Positions 12,085 to 24,583 are shown, counted from the first letter of the stretch. The stretch is DNA of 64,000 nt from Tachypleus tridentatus (GCF_004210375.1 NC_134831.1:46286035-46350034); one strand, 5' to 3'. Notes: generated by a model from the sequence alone, not told the origin. A program made the numbers and translations.

Positions 12085-12352
12085 ATACATACACTAAATG
12101 GTCAGTTTCTTGCTGGTTCAACGAACATGACAGTAACATCAGTGTACCCCAATGGCCTGCACAGTCCCCAGATCTCAATCCAATATCGTGTTTTAGGATC
12201 AAGTAGAACGGGAGATTCGCAGCATGAATGTGTGGCCAACAAATCTGCAGGAAATGCGTGATGCTGTCGAGTCAGCATGGACCAAAATTCCTGAGGGAAA
12301 TTTCCAGCACCATTTTAACCTTCTAACCTCTGTGGAAATATTATGTGTCTAA
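12085..12352 (+). pseudogene. Tc1-like transposase C-terminal relic
   Basis: The plus strand reads WPAQSPDLNPI near 12150-12182, the third catalytic block of Tc1 transposases, then after a frameshift EREIRSMNVWPTNLQEMRDA and SAWTKIPEGNFQ, followed by a stop at 12350-12352. The E that normally follows in IEN is lost at the frameshift. This belongs to a different Tc1 lineage from the copy at 577-2164, which has SPELNSIEN here. Only the C-terminal part remains. Confidence 0.85.
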
Positions 12353-13125
12353 GTACAGTATTCCATTAATCATTAAATGATTATCAGTAAAACATATAAG
12401 AGGACATTATCCGTTTCAATTGAAAAACGTTGTCAACATGTCTAACGTATAGCTATGGTGTATGTACTTACATAATATTTTTCGACTCCATAACCAGAAA
12501 TTGGCGTATAAAACCATATTTCTGTTTATAACTGATAGCTGAAACCGTCGAAACTTAGTTACATTTTTGAGTACAAAAACCAAGTCAAGAGTTATTTCAC
12601 AAATATTTCATTTATCGACAATTATGGTACAATTAAAGGCACAATCAGGTACAGATTAAAATCCTTCCATCCGACGTCCTTAGCAAGTATTAAGGGTATC
12701 AAGAAAAATTAATAATATTTTCCTTGCAGTTTTTTAAGATTAACTTGATGAATAGTTTTAATAAAGTGGGATGAAAAGTTTAAATCTATTTTCCTCGATA
12801 CTCATGTTCTAGAATATTAGATGGTTGGTAATAATTTTTGCTTAATATTTTATAAGAATGACTTCTAATCTGTTATTATCAACAAATAGAAATGATTCAG
12901 AAAATTTATTTAATTGGCGTAGTAAATAATACGATAAAAAGTTTTGCATCTTAAATATTTGAAGTAAACCTATTAATTGTTGTTAAAAGCTCTTGAAATA
13001 TTAAGTATCTAAGTAAAGTATTCCACTAATGATTTAAATGATTAGAAGTGAAACATATGAAAGGACATTCTCAGTTTCAATTCAAAAATGTTGTCAAGAT
13101 ATCTTGGGTATCGCTATGTAGAGGA
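12335..13125 (+). repeat. Dispersed direct repeat, two 125-bp copies
   Basis: Segment 12335-12460 recurs at 13005-13125 in the same orientation, starting AAATATTA and sharing GTATTCCA, AAATGATTA, GGACATT, CAGTTTCAATT-like text and ATAGCTATG/ATCGCTATG. The first copy begins inside the end of the Tc1 relic, so the repeat may be the non-coding end of that transposon family. Confidence 0.6.
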
Positions 13126-13254
13126 AATATTCTCTTCATGACTCTACAATACAATAACTAATAATTTTATTCTCGTGGGGTTTAACATAAAAATGTTATC
13201 TAAGATATTATCTTTTTGATGGATCTGACAAAGTTTGGAAGAAAGAGAGATCGG

Positions 13255-13440
13255 CTTGCGATCTACGAGTCACGGGAACCAAACCTCTCGTCAAATGTGG
13301 TTGCTTTTTCAACTGTGGCTTCGTTATATGGTGACACTTAATCATACTATTCGTTTGTGAAGAGCAGTCCAAGCCTTGCCAGTGTGTGGTGTTCAGTAGC
13401 TGTCTTCCCTTCAGTCTATCACTTTAAAATTAGGAACAGA
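13255..13440 (+). mobile_element. SINE family 1, strongly decayed
   Basis: Weak but ordered matches: CTACGAGTCACGGGAACC, TTATATGGTGACACTTAATC, CATACTATTCGTTTGTGAA, TAGCTGTCTTCCCTTCAGTC and AAAATTAGGAAC. These match head, body and end of SINE family 1 on the plus strand. Confidence 0.55.
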
Positions 13441-14072
13441 TAACACAGACACTCTCTGAATTGCTACGATAAAAAGAAAATGAGTGGAACACTTCATCAC
13501 GATATGTCTTAGTTACTTAAGACTCTCGCTTTACAGCTAAATATAAAAGTTACTGGTTTATGTGTAAGGGGTGAGGGTTACCCTCAATGTGATATCATTT
13601 ATTTGATCATAAAAAGTAATTTTCTATCGAGGTAAATAATGATGTCCTATAAACTGAAAATGTTACGAATAAAATGTGGGAAAGCCATTCTAAGTGAATA
13701 CATCATTAAAGAAGAAGTTTCTCAATAGGTTACTTATTAAAGTTTAGGATTGAAAATTTGAATATTTATTATATTTTATATTCTTGTAAATATAATTATC
13801 TAATCTTTAACTTGATTTGTACAATTTTTATAGTAAATTAAATTATATATATTTTATATCGTTTGGTTTTATAGTTTTATTTCTTCACTAATTTAACATT
13901 ACGCATATAAATATAAAAAAGTAAACACTTGTTATTATTTTATACCTAATGTATACACATGTTATAACAAATAACGCGTAATTTGCATAAGTGCGTATCA
14001 CTAATTTGGTATTCCTTTCTACAACTAATTTTATTTTGCTTTGTCAAAAGAGTTTAACACTATATTGTAGTC

Positions 14073-14345
14073 TTGGTATGGTCAAGTGGTTAGGACGTTC
14101 GACTCGTAATATGAGGATCCGAGCGCTCGAATCCCTCTGACACGAAGCATGCGCACCGTTTCAGCGGTGGGGGAGTTATATAGTGACGATCAATTGCACT
14201 ATTTGTTCGTAAAAGAGTAACCCACAAGATTGCAATCGGTGATAATGACTAGCTATCTTTCCTCTAGTCTTACCCTGCTAAATTAGGGACGGTTAGCACA
14301 GATAACCTTCGTGTAGCTGTGCGCGAAATTGAAAAAACAAGAACA
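14073..14345 (+). mobile_element. SINE family 1, shared with unit 2
   Basis: Full-length plus-strand copy with head TTGGTATGGTCAAGTGGTTA, a damaged B box, GGGGGAGTTATATAGTGACG, body and GCGCGAAATTG end followed by an A-rich tail. It is at the same place as the copy at 39379-39655, so it was inserted before the units duplicated. Confidence 0.88.
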
Positions 14346-15471
14346 AAGCAACATTATGTCATGTCTTTCCTTTGAAGAACAAAACTATTTAATCTAGAAC
14401 TCTGACGTGAAGAATTATGATACAAAACTCTTCTATAATTCAGGTATGATAATTATATTGTTTACTTGTGTGTTAAACAAACATCTTATTCCAGAAAACA
14501 AAAAAAACCAGGTTTCATACTACTATTAAATTTGTTTTGTTTTAAATGAGGGAAATAAAACAAGAAGAAATATTTCTATTTACTAATTTTAATATCATGA
14601 AACCGAGGTTTGTTTCTTTTCTTACTTTTTTTTACCCCTTACTTGATCAACAAATGATTTCAGCATTTTAAATGTTGTGGGTTTCTGTGCGCCCTGTTTA
14701 ACTAAAAGGGCAAATAACTTACATTCGAGGGATTGCTTTATGTTGCATCCATAATATCTCAAGAAGGTTGTGTTCTCACGTTTCATTGTGTAAAATACTT
14801 AAACTCAAATTGGTATTTAATATAAAACAAATAATTACCTGAATAACAATGCTGCTCATTTTTAATTTTAATATGGTGTTTCCTAAACTTAATATTATAT
14901 GATGAACAACTTATTCTAAACTAACTGTCATGGCTTTACGTAAAATATTCACTATTTTCTCTAAATGTTTCTTAGGCACTGACATGATGATAAAATGAAA
15001 TACATATGTTGTACCATAAGTTGAGATAATGTCTGAAAATCATAAGAGTAAAGATTTTGTAAGCAATCGCAAATAAATTAAAAAAGAAAACAGTTTTTTA
15101 AAATATTTTGAAAATTAACACGAAAAGCTTCTTGTGAGTAAAGTGTATTTTATTTTAGGTTGCTTTACACTCGTTTTCTAGAGAAGAGAATGTCTTAACA
15201 TAAAATGTAATCTAAGATATTTTCTTTTTGATGGATCTGACAAAACTGTAGTTTTGTTTTAGCAATAAAAGAAATTGATATAATGTTGTATACTTACTGA
15301 TGTAAAAATTACCATTCCGAAAATTTTAGAAGTGTATTTAAAACCAAAAACTTCAGCAACAGCAGCCGGAACACAGACAAAAGTAAGAGAAAATGTAAAA
15401 TAGAGCTCACAAATCCTGATCATGTACATAACTTTTCCGTCGCCATCATAGTAAAGAGTAATACTTTCTGT

Positions 15472-15658
15472 GATCGCGAGAAAAACCTTGTACATTCCAA
15501 CACTCAGTTACAAAACCCACTTCAAACATGTGGTCAACTTCCGGTCAGTTACATCTTTCTTTCTTTGTGAACCTGACGATGACCAAAGAAGGTCGAAACG
15601 TTGCTTGCTCCTCTACGTAAAATATTTTCTCAACGCAAACGAGCCGTTTAACATATAT
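15472..15658 (+). mobile_element. Penelope-derived terminal fragment in pseudoexon 7
   Basis: A 187-bp insertion absent from the unit 2 exon. It is flanked by direct copies AGTAATACTTTCTGT (15457-15471) and AGTAATACTGTCTGT (15659-15673), a 15-bp target duplication with one mismatch. Its text carries the PLE terminal reading FFLCEPDDDQRRSKRCLLLY. Because it lacks RT and endonuclease, it was inserted as a short terminal copy or was 5'-truncated on insertion. Confidence 0.88.
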
Positions 15659-16779
15659 AGTAATACTGTCTGTATTCCCAGCAAGAGAAAACTCGTTAAC
15701 TAAAATATAATATATTATAACTTTAAATGACTAAAGTTAAAAAAACGAATTCAAAATACAATAAACATTAAACAACACCTATAAAGAAGGATAAAAATCA
15801 ATATATTTAATCCAGAGACATGTTCTTATTATAAGTACACATTATTCTCTCCAGAGTTTGGATTAAGTGCATGTTTCTTATCCTTTTATTTTGGTGAAAA
15901 AAACTGATTACTTATAAAATCGACTGTTTAGGTTAGTAATCTCAAAGTGTTCGTATAATTATTTTCTTTGCGTTAAAATAAACTCTTATAAATACTTTTC
16001 AATACATTGTTGTTGTTTTTTCAACATTATTTTCACTATTTCAGTATTACTCTGAGTATTATTACACTGATATATTTTCGCTTTACGTACAAAACAAAGA
16101 ATGGACTATGTTGTTATATGGCAGAGATCAGACACAAATTTTATTATTCTAAACTCTTTATTTTTTTGTTTAACCAGAAAGATTTTGTACATTAAATAAT
16201 ATTGAACGTTTACTTGTTAATAAAAAAACTAAACTGACGTAAGAATTAACTTAATGCTACAGTGATGAGATTAAACAGTATCACTACACTTAACGCAGAC
16301 TTATTTGTAAGGTTATAAACTAGGTTTCGACAATACATATAGTCCAAGTTGTAGCTTTATGTTTAACTACAAACAATGAAACCAACACACAAAACTAATA
16401 ATTAAACTCATGAGTATATTATACATTTAATTCCTGATGTATTTGTGTCTTTCGAATATTTTGCTCTAGTCTGGTATCTAAAATGTCATTTACCTTGTTT
16501 CAACAACTAACATTTAATATTTTTAAATTTCTGGAATTTAAGGAAAGAACAATCTATGACATATAACCCTTTAAAATATTTTAAAATTAAAATAATTAAT
16601 GAACAATAATATGCAGGATCTGGTATCTTGTATACTACTTGCTTGCGTACACGTACTCTGGACGGCAGTTACGCAATATCATGATTAATGAAAGGTTGTC
16701 TTAGAATATGAAAAGTTGTTTTCTTCATATATAATTTTAAGAAAACGCCTGTAAAAACAGCAAAACACAAAATATGAAA

Positions 16780-17235
16780 TCTTGAGTTTGCATATATCTC
16801 TTCATGGACCCAACAAATCTTCATGCCAAATTTGGTGAAGGTCCATAAAGAGGTGCAAAGTAGTGGTTAGAAAAACGGAGCAAAATTTCCTATGTCCACC
16901 ACCTGCTACCTATTTACATAAACATACAACAGATAGTACTATTATACTTATGCAGATGCTGCCAGCGTTTTACATCCGCGTGAGACGTATTCATGACGTC
17001 ATATTTGTATCCGAAGAATGAAGATTTGTTTTGAATTTCACGGAAAGCTACTCGATGGCTATCTGCGCTATCCGTCTCTCATTTAGCAGTGAAAGACAAA
17101 TAGAGGGATTGAACGTCACATTATAACACCTCCAAAGGTGAAAAGGAGATCTTGTTTTATGCGACCACGATCCGAACCTTCTAACAGCGGATTCCGAGAA
17201 AAACGCTCTGACACGCTTGGCTATGCCGGGCTCAG
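16780..17235 (-). mobile_element. Composite insertion with partial SINE family 1
   Basis: Unit 2 lacks this segment at its corresponding position near 48440. The part 17030-17235 is a minus-strand SINE family 1 (GAATTTCACGGAAAGCTACT, then body, then a head ending TGGCTATGCCGGGCTC), with an internal deletion. The part 16800-16920, containing TTCATGCCAAATTTGGTGAA, is an unidentified sequence probably belonging to another repeat. Confidence 0.65.
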
Positions 17236-18196
17236 GAAAATGAAGGAAAATAAAGTTCTACAAAATGAGAAACGGAGACGAAACGGGAAAATTGTGACTT
17301 TTAAAGCAAATCTACATCTAAACACAATAAAATTTCGCACAGTTGGGGTTTCCACATGGCGCGGTAATTTTTTTTTCAGTGTGAAGTAAGAGTTCCATTA
17401 TAGCATAATTTTACAATCTTCCAAAATGTTCTGAGTATTTGGGATTTGTACAGTGAAAAAAATAACTGTTAAAATAAAAAGATGTAAGAATTTTGATGAT
17501 TTTGAGTAAAAATTAAGAAAAAGGTACTAGAAAACTGAATCTAGTAGACAGTGTTTTATCTGTAGAAGCGCACGAAAGTTTGCAGAAATTTGTAACTTAT
17601 CCATCAAAAGCAGATTGGAGATTATTCGGGTTCACAAAGAATGTCTGAACACTATTCATAAAGGGAGGAGTTACAGCTAACCCTTAAGCAACTAACCCTG
17701 TCATGAAGCCTTTCTTGTTGGGAAAAAACTGTGAAACAAAAAAAGTTATTTTATTTTGTGGCGTGTCTTTTGAAATAATCAAGCTAAATGTTATATCACT
17801 TTATAAGTTTAGAAACGTAATATATGAACTATTTATTAACTGGTTATTAGTGGCAACGATATGTATTTGCATCAATCAACAAACACATCCATTTTATTAT
17901 AGATTTACGGGATAACACATTAGTGATAGTTCCACGAAGACGAGCATACCGCACGGCAAAATTTGTTCGCGCACTAACCAATATCGTCACACCCTTGTAT
18001 ATCCTAACCTCAATTGTCATATCTATCTTCAAAATAATTTTTTGCGAAATCTAGTTTCATCAACGTAGAGGCAGAAAACAAGCACTGAAGGCAGTCAAAC
18101 GTTAGTAAACACCATCGTGAATCAACCAAAATTAAGATCATTCATAAAATGTATTCATAACGTATTCACATAATGATAATAATTAGAAATCAACAA

Positions 18197-18330
18197 GTTG
18201 TTGTTGTGGTTTTGACTTAAGCACTGTTCCACAAAATCGTTTTTTTGTGCTTAGCCACCAAATTATATCGAAACCTATTTTTTAGCTTGTAAATCCGCAA
18301 ACACTGTTCTTCCATTGAGAGGTAAACATC
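18197..18330 (-). mobile_element. SINE family 2, shared with unit 2
   Basis: Minus-strand family-2 copy in the relic of intron 1-2, at the same place as the copy at 50195-50330. Recognised by the tail-side TTGACTTAAGCACTGTTCCA, then GTGCTTAGCCACCA and a degenerate head. Its presence in both units predates duplication. Confidence 0.75.
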
Positions 18331-19071
18331 AATTAAAGTAACAACTAATATGTTGGAAAAGCATGATCCAAAATGTCTTTTAAAACTTCTTGCTTAGCAA
18401 TAGAATTATAACCTTATATTCTTGTTAGCCTTTGTACTTGAAGAACAAAATGAAATATATACATAAGAAGGGGAAAATGTTTCTTGATATATAAGATTAC
18501 ACTGAAACATAAAGTTTCACGGCAACCCCATTTGAACCCAGTCACTAAAATCACAACGGACAGACAATATTATAACTATTGTATTTGAATAAATGCATTT
18601 TGGCTTTTTTGACATCTCCTATTCTCAGAAATGAATCATGACGTTGAGTAACACATACAGAGTTTAAATTCTAAGCGGAATAATTACCGATACCTTTCTC
18701 ATAACAGTTAATACAAGTATGGTGAATTCAAGAATTACATCAATTCGAAGACATAACTATTACTACTGTAGGTTAGCTGTGGACGTTGACATGGATATAT
18801 AAATGTATATATTTACATGTATGGTGCTTTATAACTATTGAAATAAAATAGTTAAATGATATTTTTTAACCAAATAGAATATGAAATTATCTGTTTTATT
18901 TTTTAATATTTGTAATTGAAATGTTTTTGAAAGAATTGTGCTAACCTCGACAGCAGTGACAACTGGTGGCCAAAACAACAGACAAGTACCAAAGTATCAA
19001 TCACTCCATAAGTGATTATGGTTGTTACGACGCTTTGTTGTTTATTCTAGTTCGTTACTGCTATCCCAAAA

Positions 19072-20714
19072 CTAACAGACAAAAATGTTTTTATTTAACT
19101 TGAATAAATACGCCAGTACGAGAACTACGAGAGTTACACACACATGACATTCACATTAACAAAAAATATATATTACATGTAGAACTGTCGTTCAGATCTA
19201 TAAAGAAATTACAAATCACTCCTATTCCATTTTATTACTTTGATATTTGCTTTTCTAATACAGTATCATAATTTTGATTTTCCTTCTGTTCCTTTATCTA
19301 TACAATATATCTTTGTTGTACACTTATAGCGCCACCATTTCTTATTTTTCTACTTAATGCCAACATATTTCATAATCATATATCGCAACGTCATCTTCGT
19401 TTTCTTGCCGAAACTGTGAATTGTTTACAATACATTTAATAATGGAAATATCTCTTAAGACATTTAGTAGCATTACCTAAAACAAACAAAAACTCCTTTC
19501 TGAGGATTTGTTGATCTGCTTTAGTAGACAGTTACGTGCTATTTATGGTGGTCTTCTAGTGGTAAAATTGTTATCACTACAAATTAACTGGTATTTTATT
19601 TGTGTTTTCTGTTCAGAGAGTAACAAAATCCTCACAGTACTTCTTCCTATGTTGTTAATTTCCATACTCCCAATAAACTTCCTGTCATGCATCATGTTTT
19701 GATTTTCAGAGATGAAGAAATATTATATTATCAGCAATCCACTTCAGAAACGTGTATTGTTACTAAGTCGGTTTATTAGTATTATTTGTGAGATAATGCT
19801 AGTTTCAATTTAAATAATGATAAAAAATTAATATGTTTCTTTAATAAACGTTTACGATACCCACGTTCATTTTAAGGCCGATTTTCAAATACTTTAAATT
19901 TTCAACATAAGCTCCGAAACGAATGTAGGATTAACTTATGAACTTACTAATTGACCGAGTAAATGAATAGCAAAAAATAACAGCAACAATAATTCTTCCT
20001 TCTGACAGTAAATAACTTTTCTAACTCTGCATTAAGTAAACTCTATATTCACTGATTTTCTTAAATTTTGAGAAAATAAGAAATCGCAGAGAAAATATTA
20101 ATTGAGTTTGGATACAAAATGTATAAATAATCCAAATTTCAGTTCATCAATAATGCATGTCCTGTTACCAGCAATATAACATAATATCAGTGCTATTAAT
20201 TATTTTAATGAGTTAAGAAATCGTGTTAATTTACTAATATGTGGATATGGTAATTCAATGTGCACTAGATAAAATGTAAGTTAACATTTCAAAACGATTA
20301 AACGGCATTTTGAACGAAATGAGAGAAGGATCATCAAACAAACAGTAAACAAAACCACAGCAAAATAAAAGTAAAATTTCCTATCTCACAAAGTACATAA
20401 ACTAAAAAGAGAAGAACGTAGAACGTATATTCATTTACCTGAAATAGATGAAAAGTGACGATTAATTTTCACTTCATAAAACCCAAATACCTTGTAGTAA
20501 ACCCTCTATTTTAGAGAAAATGTGTCTTGTTTTCTCTCAATGAAAATACTAATGACGTCTCTATATTAATACAAACTTTACTAAGTTTTGTTAATTACAG
20601 GTGTACTGTGATTGTATATTACAATTATTTACATCCATGAATTAAACAGACCTGTTGCCATTGTTTCTATTATTTATTATTATTATTACATATAAATAGA
20701 AATATACATCTCAC
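19072..20714. other. Relic intron 1 of the pseudogene
   Basis: The left part (to about 19870) is collinear with 51090-51890 of unit 2. The stretch from about 19870 to 20520 is extra relative to unit 2, so the intron is longer here. No repeat family or exon recognised in the extra part. Confidence 0.5.
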
Positions 20715-21164
20715 CAAAAAATAAAAGAACCAATAATAATTCACCAGTGACGTCCAATGAGATAACCTCGTTTGCCTCCAAAGTAAAACAATGAACATGT
20801 AGAAATAAATGCACAGAAAACATAGCGAGTTTCTTCATACGTTGTATTCTTCTTGACTCTTTGTTTTAGGTAACAAGTAATGTTTCCAAACGTTAGTACG
20901 GTACCGAGTGCCAGTTAAATCAGGAAACATCCAGCAACTGACATCAATGGTTGAATTTCCATTCTACTAATTTTCCATACGAATAAAACTAGTACTTTAT
21001 AGTTGTAACGAAATTAGCAAAATAGTTATTCATAGTTATGCACATCAATGTTATAGAGCATTTAACTAATCAAACCATACAACGACAACTGCAAAACGTG
21101 TATTGCTTATTTGGTCTTAATTGTCTTGCTATTACATCAAGCCATTTTCAGTATTATATACCTT

Positions 21165-21285
21165 CTATTGGCACAGCGATATGACTGAGGACTCACAGTG
21201 CAAGAAACCGGTTTTCGATACTTGTGGTGGGCAGAGCACAGGTAGCCCATTGTGTAGCTTTGTGCATAATTTCTTATAAAACCAT
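21165..21285 (+). mobile_element. SINE family 2, shared with unit 2
   Basis: Plus-strand copy with GGCACAGCGATATGACTGAG at the head, a B-box-like TTTTCGATACTT, then GTGGTGGGCAGAGCACAGGT and TTGTGTAGCTTTGTG. Ortholog-like copy at 52622-52740. Confidence 0.8.
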
Positions 21286-23020
21286 GTAACACAAATTTTC
21301 TTCCTGGATAACATGTGCTAGCACTTAATTGCTTATGTTCAGAAAGTACAGAAAATGGCCATGATTCTCTTCAAATTTTGGTTTTGTGACCTGGATAATG
21401 AAATTTAGAAATTAATTTATTTTCTATGTATAAATGGGCAAATTTGCGCATTTTCATTTACATTAGATCTAAATAAAACAGTATATTAATCAAAATTTAC
21501 GTTATTTATACTTACGTTATATAAAAACGAACAAAATGTTTAGAAGTGTGTAGTTTTTCGAGATTTGCGACTGTAATGAAAATGTCTTTCACGTATCAGC
21601 CTCCAAATATAATCTCCCATCGCGTTTTCGTTATACGCTCCCAGGTTACAAAAGAAGAGTTTGAATAGAAAAATAGGTATTTACCATTTACTTAGGCACA
21701 AGCAATTGGGAAATAACACTTTCTGCCCAGGAACAAGAAAAAGTAAAAATCAGTCAATCAGTGTTAAAGAATTAAACATATCAAAGGATTAATAAAAATG
21801 ACGTGAAAAACATACTCTGTTAACGCCAAAAACAAATTGTATAAAAAGGAAGAAATTCTTTAAAACTTAATACAAGCTATTGCATTTTGAACATCACTCA
21901 ATTTCAATGATATAAAAACTTCTACCTGATCGAGTTTAGGCCTTGGTACATTGTACACAAGGTTAAGTATTCTATAAAAAAATATTCTTTATTATTTTGT
22001 TGTAGAATAAATTTACTAACTGTATCTCATGATTGTTAAAGGCTGTAGAATTACAGAACATTATTTCGAATGCTATAACTTTCAATGTTCCCCATGAAAG
22101 CGGAAAATTTTGTATAATAGCGGCGTGTTTAGGACCTCATTTAATTTAGAAACAACATCAAACGCTAATTCACACATCATTAGACAATCTGAAAATACTT
22201 TTATTCAGATACGTTGTGTAAGGATTACCTCATTTGCTTCACATAATTTTGTTAGAATTACAGTTGAGATCGAAGATTGCGTGATCCTGACATAATATGG
22301 AATAATTAGGAAATGGCAACACATGATACATCTCTCTTATTTTAGTACGTGTAACTATTTAGTGAATCAAAAGTTTATAATAACTAGTAAACCACCATAT
22401 ATAAAACTGAAATTAGGAAAGTGGTATCTAACAAAAGAAATTCTGGAGCATATTAAGTCATTGTAAACAGTAGATATTTTTAACTTCCTGAAATTCATTA
22501 AGTAAAAGTCATTATGAAACGAGATTAAACGGTAAATTTTGTAATGTTTAAACTGTAACTGTTCTGGTTTACTTTCCGCTACCTCTAAAATATAACTAAA
22601 ATAGCTACTTTTAGAGTCCAATACTGTTTCTTTCTTTTTTTAAAAAAATATTTTGGACAAGAAGTTACAATTAGTTTAACCGTCACAAAAAATATGATAC
22701 ATGAAAACTAAGAAACGCTATGACTTCACAGAGAGGGAAATAACTTTTATCAAATTATATTTATTCTTGTATAACAAGTGTTCAATTTGTGGGCATGCGC
22801 ACAACTCAATAAATATAGATGCATAAGTATAAGAAAGAAAAACCTTGTGTTATAGAACAGATGATTTCAAGCATTAATGTAAGTGTAATCTTTCTTTATT
22901 ATTTTACAGTTTTTGACAGAAACAAGAGAGGAATGATGTAAGAATTTATATATGTATTGAGCTTATTAGAAAATTACTTTTCTATCATGTACAAAACAAT
23001 TATTCACATTCCGTGATGAA
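21286..23020. other. Upstream flank of the pseudogene; no gene seen
   Basis: Collinear with 52740-54410 of unit 2 apart from small gaps. Open frames here (up to 84 codons) are not conserved in frame between the two units and show no known motif. A non-coding first exon of the transporter could lie here but nothing in the sequence shows it. Confidence 0.5.
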
Positions 23021-23024
23021 GAGA

Positions 23025-23195
23025 AAACCCTCTTGTAGAGGTTTCAACCTTCTTCGGTCATCGTCAGGCTCACAAAGAAATAAAGAAGAAACGGATCCAC
23101 AGCTGACCACATGTTTCTAGGGAGTTATGTAATTCAGTGTAGAAATGTAGAGGGGGTGTTTAAATGTTTGATTTTATTTTTTAATGAAGGTAAAA
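23025..23195 (-). repeat. Penelope-like element end, truncated
   Basis: Matches the left end of the unit 2 PLE (54470-54650): TCTTCGGTCATCGTCAGG, CACATGTTTCTAGGG and a downstream GTGTAGAAATGTAGAGG. The RT and endonuclease seen in unit 2 are absent; a truncated Tc1 copy takes their place. Confidence 0.65.
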
Positions 23196-23208
23196 AGGTG
23201 TTACTTTA

Positions 23209-23908
23209 TGTTTCCTTCTTCCATAGAACAATTGAGCTTCATGTTATACAGGGGCGTCAAACACCAGCTGGCTACATTGGCATGTTGGAGAGAGCATCCT
23301 TATTGACTGAATGCCTTCGCTTGTGTGGAAATGACTGTATCTTTTAGCAGGACAACGTTTCAATCCACAATGTCCGCAAGACAAAGAACTTTTTAATGGC
23401 AAATAACGTGACTTTTGTAGACCATCCAGCATGTTCGCCCGAACTGAACCCCATAGAAAATGTTTGGAGGTGGGTGGTAATGAAAGTCTATAGAAATGTA
23501 TATCAGTTCCAAACAGTGCATGATCTTCGTGAAGACATCTTTACAACTTGTAAGAACATTCCAACCAGCTTTCTGCAATCTCTTATATCGACCATGCCAA
23601 AGCGAATATTTGCAATCATTTGCAATGAAGACCATGCAATTCACAACTGAGACGTCTTGTAGGGCATTTCTTACCCTGTTTAGGACTTCTTTTTGGTATG
23701 GTCTTAAACTTTTGACCAGCTAGTATTTAGGCTAATTTCATACTGTTTACACTTTTCCTATTAAATGCTAAAAAAAAAAAATATATTGTTATTTTTCCTT
23801 TTCTTATTTTCATCTTTTGAAGCTCCACTCAAATTCGTGGTTGAGTTTAACAACATAAAATGTGAAATTTTTTTATGAACATTGGTCTTAACATTTTGCC
23901 CAGCAGTG
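23209..23908 (+). mobile_element. Tc1-like transposon, 5'-truncated copy
   Basis: Same family as 577-2164. It keeps the transposase C-terminal half and the right inverted repeat, ending CAGCAGTG before TA. Reading: [20 protein letters not shown], then a TAG stop just before QDNVSIHN, then ACSPELNPIENVWRWV and HDLREDIFTTC, ending CNEDHAIHN. Unlike the full-length copy, the catalytic D is kept here, but the nonsense codon and loss of the whole N-terminal half kill it. Confidence 0.88.
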
Positions 23909-23936
23909 TATAAATAACTTAAATAAAATATATACT

Positions 23937-24055
23937 GGTCCGTAATGGTCATGTGGTTGATATGCTCGACTCCTAATCTGAGGGTCCCGGGTTCGAAACC
24001 TCGTCGTACTAAACATGCTCGGCTTTTCAGCCATGGTGAGTTTCATTGCCCATAT
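23937..24055 (+). mobile_element. SINE family 1, internally deleted
   Basis: Head intact (CTGGTCCGTAATGGTCATGT, B box GGGTTCGAAACC, CATGCTCGGCTTTTCAGCC) but the body is missing. The counterpart at 55645-55905 is complete, so the deletion happened in unit 1 after duplication. Confidence 0.82.
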
Positions 24056-24583
24056 CAATAAATTTCAGGACTTGCTGACGATGGTAGTCTAAGCACAATA
24101 AGTTCGAGTGCATTATTGAGTTTAAGAAAACAACGCATATTAAATATAAAGTTTCTTTTAAACTAGCTTCAAATCTACAAGGTATATTGAATTTTTTTTT
24201 ATTTTCGAGGTATATATAAAACAAGCACTATGTGACATCATTTGTCTTACTTAAAGAGGTGTTTCGACATCTAATAATACGGCTACATGTTCTTATTTCT
24301 AAGCAACACAATTTAATTAACAATTTAACCTAATTTTTTAACCATTTGTGTTTACTATTTCGTTTTAAACATAAAACATTAAATCTACGATTTTGAGATA
24401 TCAGCTCTTTTGTTTCTTCTTACAAAGACGAATAGTATTTCTCTGAACAGATTGTCTTTGTTTATTTCATAACAAAGCCACATTGGTTCTCTCCTATGTT
24501 CACTGTAGGGAATGGAACCCCGAATTTTAGCATTGTAAGTACGCTTTCTTGTTGTTTTTTAATTACCGACATCGGGTTAATAT
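24056..24583. other. No gene seen; shared with unit 2
   Basis: Collinear with 55940-56485. Nothing recognisable. Confidence 0.5.

Larger units (their letters stand above)
15298..20962 (-). pseudogene. MFS transporter pseudogene, sister of the unit 2 gene
   Basis: Relic of the gene at 43813-52421. Exon 1 relic is 20715-20962 with a TAT-to-TAA nonsense codon at residue 16 and a 12-bp in-frame deletion. Exon 2 relic is 18946-19071 with an in-frame TAG and a 1-bp deletion. Exon 3 relic is 17601-17728 with a TCA-to-TAA nonsense codon and its donor changed from GTAAG to ATAAG. Exon 7 relic is 15298-15699, split by an inserted Penelope fragment. Exons 4-6 are missing through a deletion at about 16200 (46190-47870 of unit 2), and exons 8-9 through a deletion near 15180-15240 (41140-44500 of unit 2). 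Introns remain collinear. It cannot make a transporter. Confidence 0.95.

Noticed and set aside
17138..17389. An 83-codon plus-strand frame
   Set aside because: It runs antisense through a SINE head and into intron sequence that is collinear with a non-coding stretch of unit 2.
22110..22295. Possible upstream coding exon of the transporter (and 53657-53899 in unit 2)
   Set aside because: The frames lie on the opposite strand to the gene, are not conserved between units and have no splice signals that would join them.
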